From IDS-8 sp040902105 (GTDB taxonomy: Bacteria; Pseudomonadota; Gammaproteobacteria; Steroidobacterales; Woeseiaceae): a stretch of 64,000 nt of DNA. The translations under genes were made by a program, and so were the position numbers. Under the pieces are notes generated by a model. The model ran no database searches and was not told where the DNA came from. It was given only the letters and a program-made list of their open reading frames with translations. This document shows, in pieces, positions 8,832 through 17,293 of this stretch. The stretch lies in NCBI GenBank assembly GCA_040902105.1, contig JBBDXW010000053.1, positions 38,316 to 102,315 of the forward strand. Direction: 5' to 3'. The stretch's first letter is position 1; each line of letters starts with the position of its first letter.

Positions 8832-9158
8832 TCACTCGGAACGTCGGGTGCGTCCGGGAATCTCGACGGTTTTGACCTTGCCGTCTTCGGTCAGGACCTT
8901 GATATGGTGAACTTCGCGTTTCCCGCTGATGCGGGTTTCGGCGCTGACGATGCGGCCGTTGTACTGCCGCCTGACCTGTTCCACGGCTTCGCCGAGCGTC
9001 GGACCGTCGTTCTGCACGACCAGCAGGTTTCCCAGGTTTCCGCCGGCCGCGCTGTCCCTGTGCCGGCCGTCGTTAGCAGAGAAACGGTCGCTCGCGGCGG
9101 CGGTCGCGCTTACGCACAGCAGAACCGCGGGGAGTAACAATTTCGTCAGCATACGCAT
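8832..9158 (-). CDS. exported PepSY-domain protein
   Basis: Small exported protein of 108 residues with an N-terminal signal peptide (about 1-22, ending ASA-like at ATAAAS) followed by one PepSY domain (LGEAVEQVRRQYNGRIVSAE, then a VEIP end). PepSY modules often inhibit peptidases or sit next to PhoPQ-like systems. The gene lies 7 bases upstream of the response regulator on the same strand, so it is probably the first gene of that operon. The start is ATG 9158, with GAGG nine bases upstream; a Met two codons later is an alternative. The exact role is unknown. Confidence 0.82.
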   Translation of the reverse strand: MRMLTKLLLPAVLLCVSATAAASDRFSANDGRHRDSAAGGNLGNLLVVQNDGPTLGEAVEQVRRQYNGRIVSAETRISGKREVHHIKVLTEDGKVKTVEIPGRTRRSE

Positions 9159-9279
9159 TGAATAGTGTGCCTCGAAATGACAGGCGGCAAGTCTGGTGGG
9201 TTGCCGGGGCGATTGCAACGAAGGAAGTCCACAACCGCTCCCGGCCCGGAACCGTGCCGGAGACAGGATCAGGTGACGC

Positions 9280-9852
9280 TCAGGGCACCGGCCGAACGTC
9301 GACGCGGATACGGATGCGGTCGCCCGGATCGTACGGCGTGTCGGTGGCGTATTTCCGGCCGTGATAGCTGTAAATAACGCGGTAGCTGTCGACGCGCTGC
9401 TCCTCATGAGAGCTGTAACGAGTTTCGCAGCGCTGTACCGGGCGCGTATAGCGGGTGCTTTCATAATACGGCGCCGAACGGCGGGCGGCATCGTTGGCGA
9501 TGGCGGCGCCGAACAACGTGCCGGCCACGGTTGCGGCATCGTTGCCGCGACCACTGCCGAACTGGTGACCGATCACACCGCCGACGATTGCCCCGACCAG
9601 GGTGCTGGCGGCGCTGCCCGGGGGACGATGGTCCACCGTGTACGAGCGATTCTCTTCCCAGCACTCTCTGACCGGCGTCGTGACCGTGACGTAGCGAACG
9701 TTCGGCTGGACACTCAATACCTTTGCATAATCGTACACGACGCCGCGCCTGCCATAGTCATCATCGTCATCGGCCCGGACGGGCTTGGCGGCAAGGACCA
9801 GCGTCAGCACGGCTGCGCCGGATACGGTTGCAATCCACGGCTTGCGGTTCAT
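9280..9852 (-). CDS. exported glycine-zipper 2TM-domain protein
   Basis: Exported envelope protein of 190 residues. It begins with a signal peptide ending near PVRADDDDD, followed by a short domain with a conserved Cys (TPVRECW), then a glycine-zipper segment (TLVGAIVGGVIGHQFGSG and AGTLFGAAIAND) like that of the 17-kDa rickettsial antigen and outer-membrane lipoproteins. It ends with a basic, Tyr-rich tail. There is no lipobox. GGGAG lies seven bases before ATG 9852. It precedes the PepSY/regulator/kinase genes on the same strand with a 121-base gap, so it may have its own transcript. The function is probably envelope integrity; that is an inference. Confidence 0.85.
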   Translation of the reverse strand: MNRKPWIATVSGAAVLTLVLAAKPVRADDDDDYGRRGVVYDYAKVLSVQPNVRYVTVTTPVRECWEENRSYTVDHRPPGSAASTLVGAIVGGVIGHQFGSGRGNDAATVAGTLFGAAIANDAARRSAPYYESTRYTRPVQRCETRYSSHEEQRVDSYRVIYSYHGRKYATDTPYDPGDRIRIRVDVRPVP

Positions 9853-10008
9853 TTTGCTACTCCCGGTTCTGGCCATGCGGCCCGAACAAAGCCTTCGAGC
9901 CTGGGGCGAACAATAGTGCGGGGGCAATGAACCGTGGCTGAATGCCCGGGTGGGGGTGGCGAGCGGGCGCTCCCGTTTGGCTGGGGGCGTTTCTTTTGGG
10001 CGGGTGGC

Positions 10009-10083
10009 GCGGAGGTCCGGGGGACCCTTTTTCAGTCGCTCCACGAAATTCGCTTGGTGAAAAAGGGTCCCCCGGACCTCCAC
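10009..10083. repeat. 24-base perfect inverted repeat
   Basis: Arms 10011-10034 and 10058-10081 are perfect inverted copies around the core aggtccgggggacccttttt, with a 23-base loop. It lies between the 5' end of the glycine-zipper gene and the 3' end of mazG, both on the minus strand. It could form a terminator-like hairpin, but with no U-run it looks more like a palindromic repeat. No second copy was seen in this window. Confidence 0.8.
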
Positions 10084-10103
10084 GCCCGTAGCCTGTGAGG
10101 AGG

Positions 10104-10913
10104 CTAGCTCTTTCCGGGAACTGTGGGAGCGCGCTCGCGGGATTTTGCGGCTTGCCAGTGGCGCTCCAGGGTTTCGAGGTCGAGTTCGGTCATGGTGGCG
10201 CCGCTCGTTCTGATGTCCTGCTCCATCTGGCGGAAGCGGCGCTCGAATTTGCGGTTTGCGTTGTTGAGTGCTTCTTCGGGGTCGATTCTGAGGTGCCTTG
10301 CGAGATTGGTGACGGCGAAAAGCAGGTCTCCGAGTTCTTCGGACTCTTGCGCCGCGTCGTTGCGGCTCATTGCATCTCTCAGTTCGGCAAGTTCCTCCAG
10401 GATTTTGTCGGTCGGGCCTTCGGGGTCGGGCCAGTCGAAGCCCGCAGCGGCGGCGCGTTTTCCGATTTTGTCGGCCCGTTTCAAGGACGGGAGCGCCAGC
10501 GCAATGTCATCCAGCACGCTGTCCCTGGAGCGATTGCGCGCCGCGCGCTCGGCCGCTTTTATTCTCTCCCAGCTTCCTTTAACCGCGCCGCGCCTTATGT
10601 CCTCGTCGCTGCCGAAGACGTGCGGATGACGGCGCAGCATCTTGTCGGCGATGCCGAGCGCCACGTCGTCGAAGGTGAATGCGCCGGACTCCTTTGCCAC
10701 CTGCGCATGAAACACGACCTGCAACAGCAGATCGCCGAGTTCATCGCGGATACCGTCGACGTCGTCACGGCGGATGGCGTCGATGACTTCGTACGCTTCT
10801 TCGAGAGTGTAAGGCGCAAGCGAGGCGAAGTCCTGTTCGCGGTCCCAGGGGCATCCGGATTCAGGATCTCGAAGCTTCGCCATGATATCAAGTAATTTCT
10901 CGATAGGTTTCAT
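10104..10913 (-). CDS. mazG: nucleoside triphosphate pyrophosphohydrolase MazG
   Basis: Hydrolyses nucleoside triphosphates, including aberrant dNTPs, to monophosphate and pyrophosphate; also linked to lowering (p)ppGpp in E. coli. The 269 residues hold two MazG domains. The first carries GCPWDREQDFASLAPYTLEE and the metal-binding EEAYEVIDAI..DELGDLLLQVV, and the second EELGDLLFAVTNLARHL. The length matches the family. The gene lies 11 bases downstream of the Nudix gene, so mazG, the Nudix gene and fumC run as a probable operon. Confidence 0.95.
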   Translation of the reverse strand: MKPIEKLLDIMAKLRDPESGCPWDREQDFASLAPYTLEEAYEVIDAIRRDDVDGIRDELGDLLLQVVFHAQVAKESGAFTFDDVALGIADKMLRRHPHVFGSDEDIRRGAVKGSWERIKAAERAARNRSRDSVLDDIALALPSLKRADKIGKRAAAAGFDWPDPEGPTDKILEELAELRDAMSRNDAAQESEELGDLLFAVTNLARHLRIDPEEALNNANRKFERRFRQMEQDIRTSGATMTELDLETLERHWQAAKSRERAPTVPGKS

Positions 10914-10924
10914 AAGTCTTTGTT

Positions 10925-11569
10925 TTAATGATTCATGTAAAGGATCTCGCGCAGCTTCAGCAGGATGTTCGCGGTGGCGCCCCAGATCCGTTCCTCGGCG
11001 AAGCGAAACTCGACGATCGGTACCCGCATGCCGTTGTATTCGCGCTCCGAGGCTCGCTGGTTCGCGGCATCGAGCAGATACGCCAGCGGCACTTCGAAGG
11101 TCCGCTCGACCTCCGCGGGGTCGACAACCAGCGCGGTGCCCGGCCGCACGAGCCCGATCACCGCCGTTACGGCGTAACCGGTAATGGTCGGTGTCGGTTC
11201 GAGGTAACCGGCAACCTCGACGTCAGCCGGCTGAATGCCGATCTCTTCCCAGGTCTCGCGCAGCGCCGTTGCCTGTATGTCGGCATCGCCGATCTCCATG
11301 CGCCCGCCAGGGAAACTGACCTGGCTGGCGTGATAGCGCAATGCCGCCGAGCGGCGGGTCAGCAACACCGACAATGCATCCTCATGTTCGATGAGTGGAA
11401 TGAGCACGCCCGCGGGCTTGAGGTCGGCGATCAATTTCGCGCGCAGTTCAGGCGGCCATTGCTGCAGCGACGGCGGCATTACGATGCACAGCGGATCGCG
11501 CGGCATCGCGGTGTCCGCGAGCCGTTCGCGTATGTCGCGCGCGGACAGCTTATGGGGCGTTGCCGACAC
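10925..11569 (-). CDS. CoA pyrophosphatase-type Nudix hydrolase
   Basis: Nudix hydrolase of 214 residues resembling NudL/YeaB, which cleaves CoA and its derivatives to 3',5'-ADP and phosphopantetheine. The Nudix box is visible as GGRMEIGDADIQATALRETWEEIGI read across (keys G, E, RE, EE). It is preceded by the CoA-Nudix signature region (RRSAALRYHASQVSFPGG). The start is a GTG whose last base overlaps the fumC stop codon by one base, showing coupling with fumC upstream. Substrate specificity is from family only. Confidence 0.88.
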   Translation of the reverse strand: MSATPHKLSARDIRERLADTAMPRDPLCIVMPPSLQQWPPELRAKLIADLKPAGVLIPLIEHEDALSVLLTRRSAALRYHASQVSFPGGRMEIGDADIQATALRETWEEIGIQPADVEVAGYLEPTPTITGYAVTAVIGLVRPGTALVVDPAEVERTFEVPLAYLLDAANQRASEREYNGMRVPIVEFRFAEERIWGATANILLKLREILYMNH

Positions 11570-12957
11570 TATTGTTTGATGCCGCCTTCGGTAAGCGTTG
11601 CAGGATCGAGCAGGCGGTCGAGTTCTGCGTCCGTCAAATCCGTCATCTCACGTGCGACCTCCCTGATCTCTCTTCCGTCGCCGTACGCTTTTTTGGCGAT
11701 TTCCGCACCTTTCTCGTAGCCGATAACCGGGTTCAGCGCGGTGACGAGGATCGGGTTGCGGCCGACGGCCCGGTTTATGTTGCCCTCATTGACGCGGAAA
11801 TCCCGGATGGTTTCGCCCGCCAGGCAATTCGCCGAGCTGGCCAGGATCTCGACGCTTTGCAACAGGTTGTAGGCCACCACCGGCAACATGACGTTGAGCT
11901 GAAAACTGCCGGACTGCCCGGCGATGGCAATCGTCGCGTCGTTGCCGATGACCTGGGCGCAGACCATGGCAACCGCCTCCGGGATCACCGGATTGACCTT
12001 GCCGGGCATGATGCTCGATCCCGGCTGCAGCTCCGGCAACTCGATTTCGCCGATGCCGGCCAGGGGGCCGGAATTCATCCAGCGCAGGTCGTTGACGATT
12101 TTCGTCAGCGCAACGGCAAGTGTCCGGAGTTGACCGGATGTTTCCACGGCGGTGTCCTGGCTGCTCATGGCCGCGAACAGCGAGTCGGCCCGCCGGAACT
12201 CGATGCCCGTCCGCTCGCTTAGCAGCACCGCGACCTTGCTGCCGAACTTGGGATGCGCATTGATGCCGGTGCCGACCGCGGTGCCGCCCTGCGCGATGGC
12301 AGTCAGCCGCTGCAGCGTGTCCCGCAGCCTTTCGCTGCTGCTGGCGATCTGCGACGCCCAGCCGTCCAGTTCCTGTCCCATTGTCACCGGCATTGCGTCC
12401 ATCAGGTGGGTCCGGCCCGTCTTGACTATCGTCCTCGTCTCGTCCGCTTTCCTGCCCAGCGCTTTCTCAAGCTTTGCGAGTGCCGGCAATAATTCGTCGT
12501 GAATAGCAATCGCCGCACTGACGTGCACACACGTGGGAATGACGTCGTTGCTGCTCTGGCTCATGTTGACGTGATCGTTTGCGTGCACCGGGGTGCCAAG
12601 GTGACTGCTTGCGAGACGCGCTACGACCTCGTTCGCATTCATGTTCGAACTGGTTCCGGACCCGGTCTGAAACACATCGATCGGGAAATGCGCGTCGTAG
12701 TCGCCCGCGGCTACGGCGAGTGCCGCTTTTTGAATCGCGACCGCCTTGTCGCTGGTTATAAGACCGAGTTCCGCGTTGGCGCCGGCAGCGGCCCATTTGA
12801 CGAGCCCGAGCGCAGCGATGAACCGTCTCGGCATCGGAATGCCGCTGATATGGAAGTTCAATACGGCGCGCTGTGTCTGCGCGCCCCACAATGCGTCTGC
12901 CGGGACTTCGAGTTCACCCATGGTGTCGTGTTCGGTGCGAAAGGACTTCTCGCTCAT
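11569..12957 (-). CDS. fumC: fumarate hydratase class II
   Basis: Iron-independent fumarase of the TCA cycle, interconverting fumarate and malate; a homotetramer in the cytoplasm. It has 462 residues with the superfamily signature GSSIMPGKVNP, the substrate-binding TGSGTSSNMNANEV and GRTHLMDAMPVTMGQE. The length is normal for FumC. It is divergent from purB, an enzyme of the same superfamily, across about 140 bases. Downstream, a Nudix gene and mazG follow on the same strand. Confidence 0.96.
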   Translation of the reverse strand: MSEKSFRTEHDTMGELEVPADALWGAQTQRAVLNFHISGIPMPRRFIAALGLVKWAAAGANAELGLITSDKAVAIQKAALAVAAGDYDAHFPIDVFQTGSGTSSNMNANEVVARLASSHLGTPVHANDHVNMSQSSNDVIPTCVHVSAAIAIHDELLPALAKLEKALGRKADETRTIVKTGRTHLMDAMPVTMGQELDGWASQIASSSERLRDTLQRLTAIAQGGTAVGTGINAHPKFGSKVAVLLSERTGIEFRRADSLFAAMSSQDTAVETSGQLRTLAVALTKIVNDLRWMNSGPLAGIGEIELPELQPGSSIMPGKVNPVIPEAVAMVCAQVIGNDATIAIAGQSGSFQLNVMLPVVAYNLLQSVEILASSANCLAGETIRDFRVNEGNINRAVGRNPILVTALNPVIGYEKGAEIAKKAYGDGREIREVAREMTDLTDAELDRLLDPATLTEGGIKQ

Positions 12958-13100
12958 TGCGTATTATTCTCCGCGCGGTTCGGCAGCGAACTGCTCAATG
13001 TCTGTTACGGATATCAATGGTGTATGATTCGCGCTTTGTCAGTCCAAGTCCAGCGGGTTGCGAATCCGGACATGGTTGGTCTTATAGTTCGAGTGTGCTC

Positions 13101-14459
13101 ATGAGCCTCAAAGCGTTGTCGCCGGTCGACGGCCGTTATGCCGGCAAGGTCGACGCATTACGCAACCTCTGCAGCGAATACGGACTCATCCGTTTTCGCG
13201 TGCTGGTCGAAGTCCGCTGGTTACAGTGGCTCTCGGACGAGCCGTCCGTCGAAGAGCTGGCGCCGTTCTCGATGCCGATGAAAGGCGTTCTGAACCGCAT
13301 CGCCGACGAGTTTTCCTTTGACGATGCCGAATGGATCAAAAAGGCCGAAGCGAAGACGAATCACGACGTTAAAGCGGTGGAGTACTTCCTCAGAGACCGG
13401 ATCGGCACCGGCAGCGACGTCGGGAACGCCGGGGATTTCGTGCATTTCGGCTGCACCTCGGACGACGTCAACAACCTCGCTTACGCTTTGATGCTGCGTA
13501 GCGCTCGCGACGACGTACTCGTTCCCGCCATGAAAGAACTTGCGGCCAAGCTGCGCGCGGTGGCGGGCGCACATGCAGAATTGTCGATGTTGTCGCGAAC
13601 TCATGGGCAGCCTGCGAGCCCGACGACCCTGGGCAAGGAGATGGCCAACGTTACCGCCCGGCTTGTGCGCGCACAGAAGCAATTGTCGAACGTAGAGCTT
13701 CGCGGCAAGTGGAACGGCGCCGTCGGCAACTTCAACGCTCATGTGGTCGCCTATCCGGAAATCGACTGGCCCGAACTCAGCCGCAAATTTGTCGTATCGC
13801 TTGGTCTGGACCCGAACCTTCACACTACACAGATCGAACCGCACGACTGGACTGCGGAATATGCACACGCGCTCGCCCGTTATAACACCGTGTTGCTCGA
13901 TTTCTGCCGGGACATGTGGGGCTATATTTCACTCGGCTACTTCCGGCAGCGCGTGAATGCCGATGAAGTCGGTTCCTCGACCATGCCGCACAAGGTCAAC
14001 CCTATCGACTTCGAGAATGCGGAAGGCAACCTGGGAATTTCCTCTGCCCTGCTGAATCACTTTGCCGCAAAATTACCTGTCTCGCGGTGGCAGCGCGACT
14101 TGAGCGATTCCACGGTGCAAAGGAATTTCGGCACCGCAATCGCGCACGCGCTGATTTCCATTCAGTCCGTGAAAAAAGGGCTCGACAAACTTCAGGTGGA
14201 CGCCGACGCTGTGGCGCGTGACGTCGAAGGGGCATGGGAAGTGCTTGGTGAAGCCGTCCAGACCGTGATGCGGCGGTACGGGATACCGGAGCCGTACGAA
14301 AAATTGAAATCGCTGACCCGGGGGCAGCCTGTCACGCAGGAAGTCATGCGGGATTTCATCAAGTCCCTGGAGATCCCGGCCGATGCAAAGAAGCGTTTGC
14401 TTGCGCTGACACCATCGGGCTACACGGGGGTCGCCGGATTACTCGCCCGGTCCGCCTGA
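13101..14459 (+). CDS. purB: adenylosuccinate lyase
   Basis: Releases fumarate from SAICAR and from adenylosuccinate in purine synthesis. It has 452 residues, beginning MSLKALSPVDGRYAGKV as in proteobacterial PurB. The signature loop SSTMPHKVNPIDFENAEG and the catalytic His regions (TSDDVNN; SRTHGQPASPTTLGKEMAN) are intact. I chose ATG 13101 by family alignment; the frame stays open upstream, but those residues are not PurB-like and no strong ribosome site is seen. In enterics purB is near mnmA and nudJ, and the same neighbourhood appears here. Confidence 0.96.
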   Translation: MSLKALSPVDGRYAGKVDALRNLCSEYGLIRFRVLVEVRWLQWLSDEPSVEELAPFSMPMKGVLNRIADEFSFDDAEWIKKAEAKTNHDVKAVEYFLRDRIGTGSDVGNAGDFVHFGCTSDDVNNLAYALMLRSARDDVLVPAMKELAAKLRAVAGAHAELSMLSRTHGQPASPTTLGKEMANVTARLVRAQKQLSNVELRGKWNGAVGNFNAHVVAYPEIDWPELSRKFVVSLGLDPNLHTTQIEPHDWTAEYAHALARYNTVLLDFCRDMWGYISLGYFRQRVNADEVGSSTMPHKVNPIDFENAEGNLGISSALLNHFAAKLPVSRWQRDLSDSTVQRNFGTAIAHALISIQSVKKGLDKLQVDADAVARDVEGAWEVLGEAVQTVMRRYGIPEPYEKLKSLTRGQPVTQEVMRDFIKSLEIPADAKKRLLALTPSGYTGVAGLLARSA

Positions 14460-14803
14460 GCGCATCGCGGGATCGCCGAGTCCATAATATGGAACCGTGA
14501 GAAGCGTGCTAATCTCCTGTCAGGGAACCGCAACGGGTTGTCAGCGGGCGAGATCGAGGTGGCGACGGGCCGGGTTACCTGTAATCTCCGAAAAACGTGA
14601 CACAGTTGGCAACGGGTCTGTCGGATCGGCCGTTAAGATTGCACCACTTGCGACGCTTGCGGAACGTTTAAGCGCGGTGAAACCGGGTCATCTGGGAAAA
14701 AGTCATTAGCAGAAAAAAAAGCCGAAAAATCCTTCATTGATTTCTCAGCCCCGCGTTACGATACGCTTCCGATTCTGCTAACCCGACCGCTCTCGCGCCG
14801 ACA
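14460..14803. other. 344-base intergenic region, no gene recognised
   Basis: Space between purB and the DUF7931-like gene. A 70-codon open frame at 14497-14709 has no recognisable features and I do not call it. The last 120 bases become A-rich (around 14690-14740), as expected for a promoter region, but no convincing -35/-10 pair is visible. Confidence 0.5.
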
Positions 14804-15376
14804 ATGACGCCAGTATCCGCAACTGTAGCGCACTGCGTTTTTCAGCATACGATCAAGAATGGCAACGAACGGGAAATGATGGAACAAGCTCGAAAAAAAG
14901 GTCGACGCTGGGTCATTTCAACGCAGGAAGAAATGCGTCAGGCCGTGATCGACGTTGCAAGCGAGGCCACGCGCCGGATCTCCATCTTTACTCACGACCT
15001 CGAGCCCGGCATCTACGACGATCCGGATTTCCTGGAAGTCGTGAAACGACTCGTACTTTCCCAGGCATATGCCCGGATTCGCGTCCTCATTGCCGACCCT
15101 GCGCGTGCCGTGAAGAACGGCAACAATTTTGTACACCTGGGCCGGCGGCTCAATACCTACATAGAATTTCGTCACGTACGGGAAGACCTGCGTACCCATA
15201 CGGAATCTTTCTGTATTGCTGACGACATTGCTCTCGTGTACCGCCTGCAGGCGAGCCGCGGCGAAGGCATAGCCGATACCTACGAGCCCGGAGTCGCGAA
15301 GGTTTACGGCAAGCTGTTCGACGAGATCTGGCTGGCCAGCGAAGTGGAAACCGAATTCCGTCAACTCGGCATCTGA
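14804..15376 (+). CDS. conserved hypothetical, DUF7931-like (phospholipase D-like fold)
   Basis: Protein of up to 190 residues seen next to nudJ/mnmA-type genes in gammaproteobacteria. The conserved part begins near STQEEMRQAVIDVASEA and continues with ISIFTHDLEPGIYDD and FVHLGRRLNTYIEFRHV. These resemble half of a phospholipase D-like module (a strand followed by a motif such as THTESFCIADDIALVYR), but no canonical HKD motif is visible. Neither ATG 14804 nor ATG 14876/14879 has a strong ribosome site; the longer form is given. The function is unknown, and the DUF name is from memory. Confidence 0.72.
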   Translation: MTPVSATVAHCVFQHTIKNGNEREMMEQARKKGRRWVISTQEEMRQAVIDVASEATRRISIFTHDLEPGIYDDPDFLEVVKRLVLSQAYARIRVLIADPARAVKNGNNFVHLGRRLNTYIEFRHVREDLRTHTESFCIADDIALVYRLQASRGEGIADTYEPGVAKVYGKLFDEIWLASEVETEFRQLGI

Positions 15377-15397
15377 TTCCAGAGCCGTACACCCGCC

Positions 15398-15889
15398 GTG
15401 TTACCGACCGATCTGACAGTTGCTGCTGTCGTTCCGCTTGACGGCCGCTATCTGATGGTCGAAGAACGTTCATCGGGCGTGGTGGTCGTGACGCAGCCTG
15501 GAGGCCATATCGAAGCGAACGAAACGCCGGAACAGGCCGTGGTGCGCGAGACCCTGGAGGAAACCCGCTGTACCGTCAAGGTAGACGAGCTGCTGGGCGT
15601 TTACCTCTGGATCCATCCGCAGACGCGCCAGCAGTTCCTGCGCATCGTGTATGTCGCGAACCTGATTGGCGAGGACCGCTCGCGCGCGCTCGACGACGGC
15701 ATTCATGCAGTGCATTGGTATACGCCGGATGACTTGAACCGCCGCCGCAAATCGCTGCGCTCGCCGCTCGTCATGCGCTCGATTGAAGACTTTGTCGCCG
15801 GACAGCGTAAGCCGAGATCGTTTCTTGACGACATGCTGCCTGTGCAACGGAACGTGGACCGGGTACTCGCGAGCGCGTCGTTGATCTGA
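15398..15889 (+). CDS. nudJ: Nudix hydrolase NudJ-like
   Basis: Nudix phosphatase of 163 residues resembling NudJ, which hydrolyses HMP-pyrophosphate and some nucleoside di/triphosphates. The Nudix box is seen as GGHIEANETPEQAVVRETLEE followed by TRC, preceded by VVTQPGG. The start is GTG 15398, 21 bases after the upstream stop, without a strong ribosome site. In E. coli nudJ sits immediately upstream of mnmA, exactly as here, which supports the name. Confidence 0.87.
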   Translation: MLPTDLTVAAVVPLDGRYLMVEERSSGVVVVTQPGGHIEANETPEQAVVRETLEETRCTVKVDELLGVYLWIHPQTRQQFLRIVYVANLIGEDRSRALDDGIHAVHWYTPDDLNRRRKSLRSPLVMRSIEDFVAGQRKPRSFLDDMLPVQRNVDRVLASASLI

Positions 15890-15950
15890 GCGGGGATCCG
15901 ACCGTGCCGTCCGGGATGCCCTCGTCTCCCGCGATGATAAAATCCCCGCC

Positions 15951-17102
15951 ATGAGCAACCCAGGCCCGGTATCCGGTTCAGATCTGCGCGACCGACGCGT
16001 AATCGTAGGCCTGTCTGGCGGTGTCGATTCCGCCGTCGCGGCGCTGCTTCTGAAGGATCGTGGCGCGGAAGTACACGCCCTGCACATGACCAACTGGGAG
16101 GACGACGACGGCTATTGCACCTCGGCCGCCGACTTGCAGGACGCGCGGCGCGTGTGCGAGCAACTGGATATACCGCTGCATCACGTCAATTTTGCGCGGG
16201 AATACCGCGATCGTGTTTTCGCGTATTTCCTCAGCGAATACGCCGCCGGGCGCACGCCGAATCCGGACGTGCTGTGCAACCGCGAGATCAAGTTCGGCGC
16301 TTTTCGGACTTATGCGAAGCGACTTGGCGGCGAGTGGCTCGCGACCGGGCACTATGCGCGCATCGTAGGACTCAACGGCGAACTTCAGTTGTGGAAAGCC
16401 GCGGACAAGGGCAAGGACCAGAGCTACTTCCTGCACGCGGTGGGCAGCGAGGCGCTCGCGGACACCGTATTTCCGCTCGGAGAGATGACAAAAGACGAAG
16501 TCCGCGCCGTTGCCAGGGACCGCGGCCTGCCGGTGTTCGACAAGAAGGACAGCACCGGCATCTGTTTTATCGGGAAGCGCCCGTTTCGCGAATTTATCGC
16601 TCACTATCTGCCGGCGAAACCGGGCCCGATTCGCACGCCGGACGGCCGCACGCTCGGTGAGCACGGCGGGCTCATGTATTACACACCGGGACAGCGGCAA
16701 GGCCTGGGCGTCGGCGGGAGAAAGGACGCCGACGATGCACCCTGGTACGTGGCCGGCAAGGACCTTGGCGAGAACGTCCTCATCGTCGTGCAGGGCGAGC
16801 ATGCGCTCCTCTACAGCGACGAACTCGATGCAACCGATGCAAGCTGGATCGGTAAACCGCCCGCCGCATTACTGCAAACCGGGTCTTTCTCCTGTCGCGC
16901 GAAAATCCGCTATCGGCAGCCGGATCAACGCTGCCATGTGCACAGCAGCAACGAATGCGCCCTGACCGTTTCCTTCGACGAACCGCAACGCGCCATTGCA
17001 CCGGGACAGTTCGTCGTGTTCTACGAGGGCGAGCGTTGCCTAGGTGGCGCGGTCATCGACCGCGTTCGCTCGCGGGCCCCGAGCCTCAAGGCCGCGATTT
17101 GA
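15951..17102 (+). CDS. mnmA: tRNA 2-thiouridine(34) synthase MnmA
   Basis: Thiolates U34 of tRNA-Lys, -Glu and -Gln, receiving sulfur via the Tus relay. The 383-residue protein has the PP-loop GLSGGVDSAVA (about residues 20-30). It also has the two catalytic cysteines: Cys about 109 in NPDVLCNREIKF and Cys about 205 in STGICFIGKRPF. Residues DDDGYCTSAADLQDA match the family after the PP-loop. Its likely substrate tRNA-Lys(UUU) is also encoded in this window at 35104-35178. It follows nudJ by 61 bases on the same strand. Confidence 0.96.
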   Translation: MSNPGPVSGSDLRDRRVIVGLSGGVDSAVAALLLKDRGAEVHALHMTNWEDDDGYCTSAADLQDARRVCEQLDIPLHHVNFAREYRDRVFAYFLSEYAAGRTPNPDVLCNREIKFGAFRTYAKRLGGEWLATGHYARIVGLNGELQLWKAADKGKDQSYFLHAVGSEALADTVFPLGEMTKDEVRAVARDRGLPVFDKKDSTGICFIGKRPFREFIAHYLPAKPGPIRTPDGRTLGEHGGLMYYTPGQRQGLGVGGRKDADDAPWYVAGKDLGENVLIVVQGEHALLYSDELDATDASWIGKPPAALLQTGSFSCRAKIRYRQPDQRCHVHSSNECALTVSFDEPQRAIAPGQFVVFYEGERCLGGAVIDRVRSRAPSLKAAI

Positions 17103-17116
17103 AACGCCGTTTTCGC

Positions 17117-17122
17117 TATAAT
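17117..17122 (+). promoter_or_regulatory. possible -10 element upstream of acnA
   Basis: A perfect TATAAT lies 172 bases before the acnA start, just after the mnmA stop. No good -35 hexamer is found at 16-18 bases, so it is a weak call. Confidence 0.3.
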
Positions 17123-17178
17123 GCCGGCCCGCGCCGCCGTGGCAGTGACCGTCCAATGGGCACTGACGCCTTATTCAT

Positions 17179-17234
17179 GTTCGGTGCCGGACTTGGATTT
17201 TTGGACCTTTCATTTTGCCCGTTCGGTGCCGAAC
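17179..17234. promoter_or_regulatory. paired palindromic motif upstream of acnA (possible operator)
   Basis: Two copies of gttcggtgccg start at 17179 and 17221, 42 bases apart, which is about four helical turns. The second copy is a full palindrome (gttcggtgccgaac); the first has one changed base (gttcggtgccggac). The spacing and position, 60-115 bases before the aconitase start, would suit a dimeric regulator binding two sites. No known consensus is matched. Confidence 0.4.
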
Positions 17235-17293
17235 GTGACTAATGCGGCCCACGGCTGCTCAGAAAACACACCAGTCGTTCCCGGAGAAAGAAT

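Noticed and set aside
14497..14709. A 70-codon open frame between purB and the DUF7931-like gene
   Set aside because: No ribosome site, no recognisable composition or motif, and it occupies only part of a probable promoter region.
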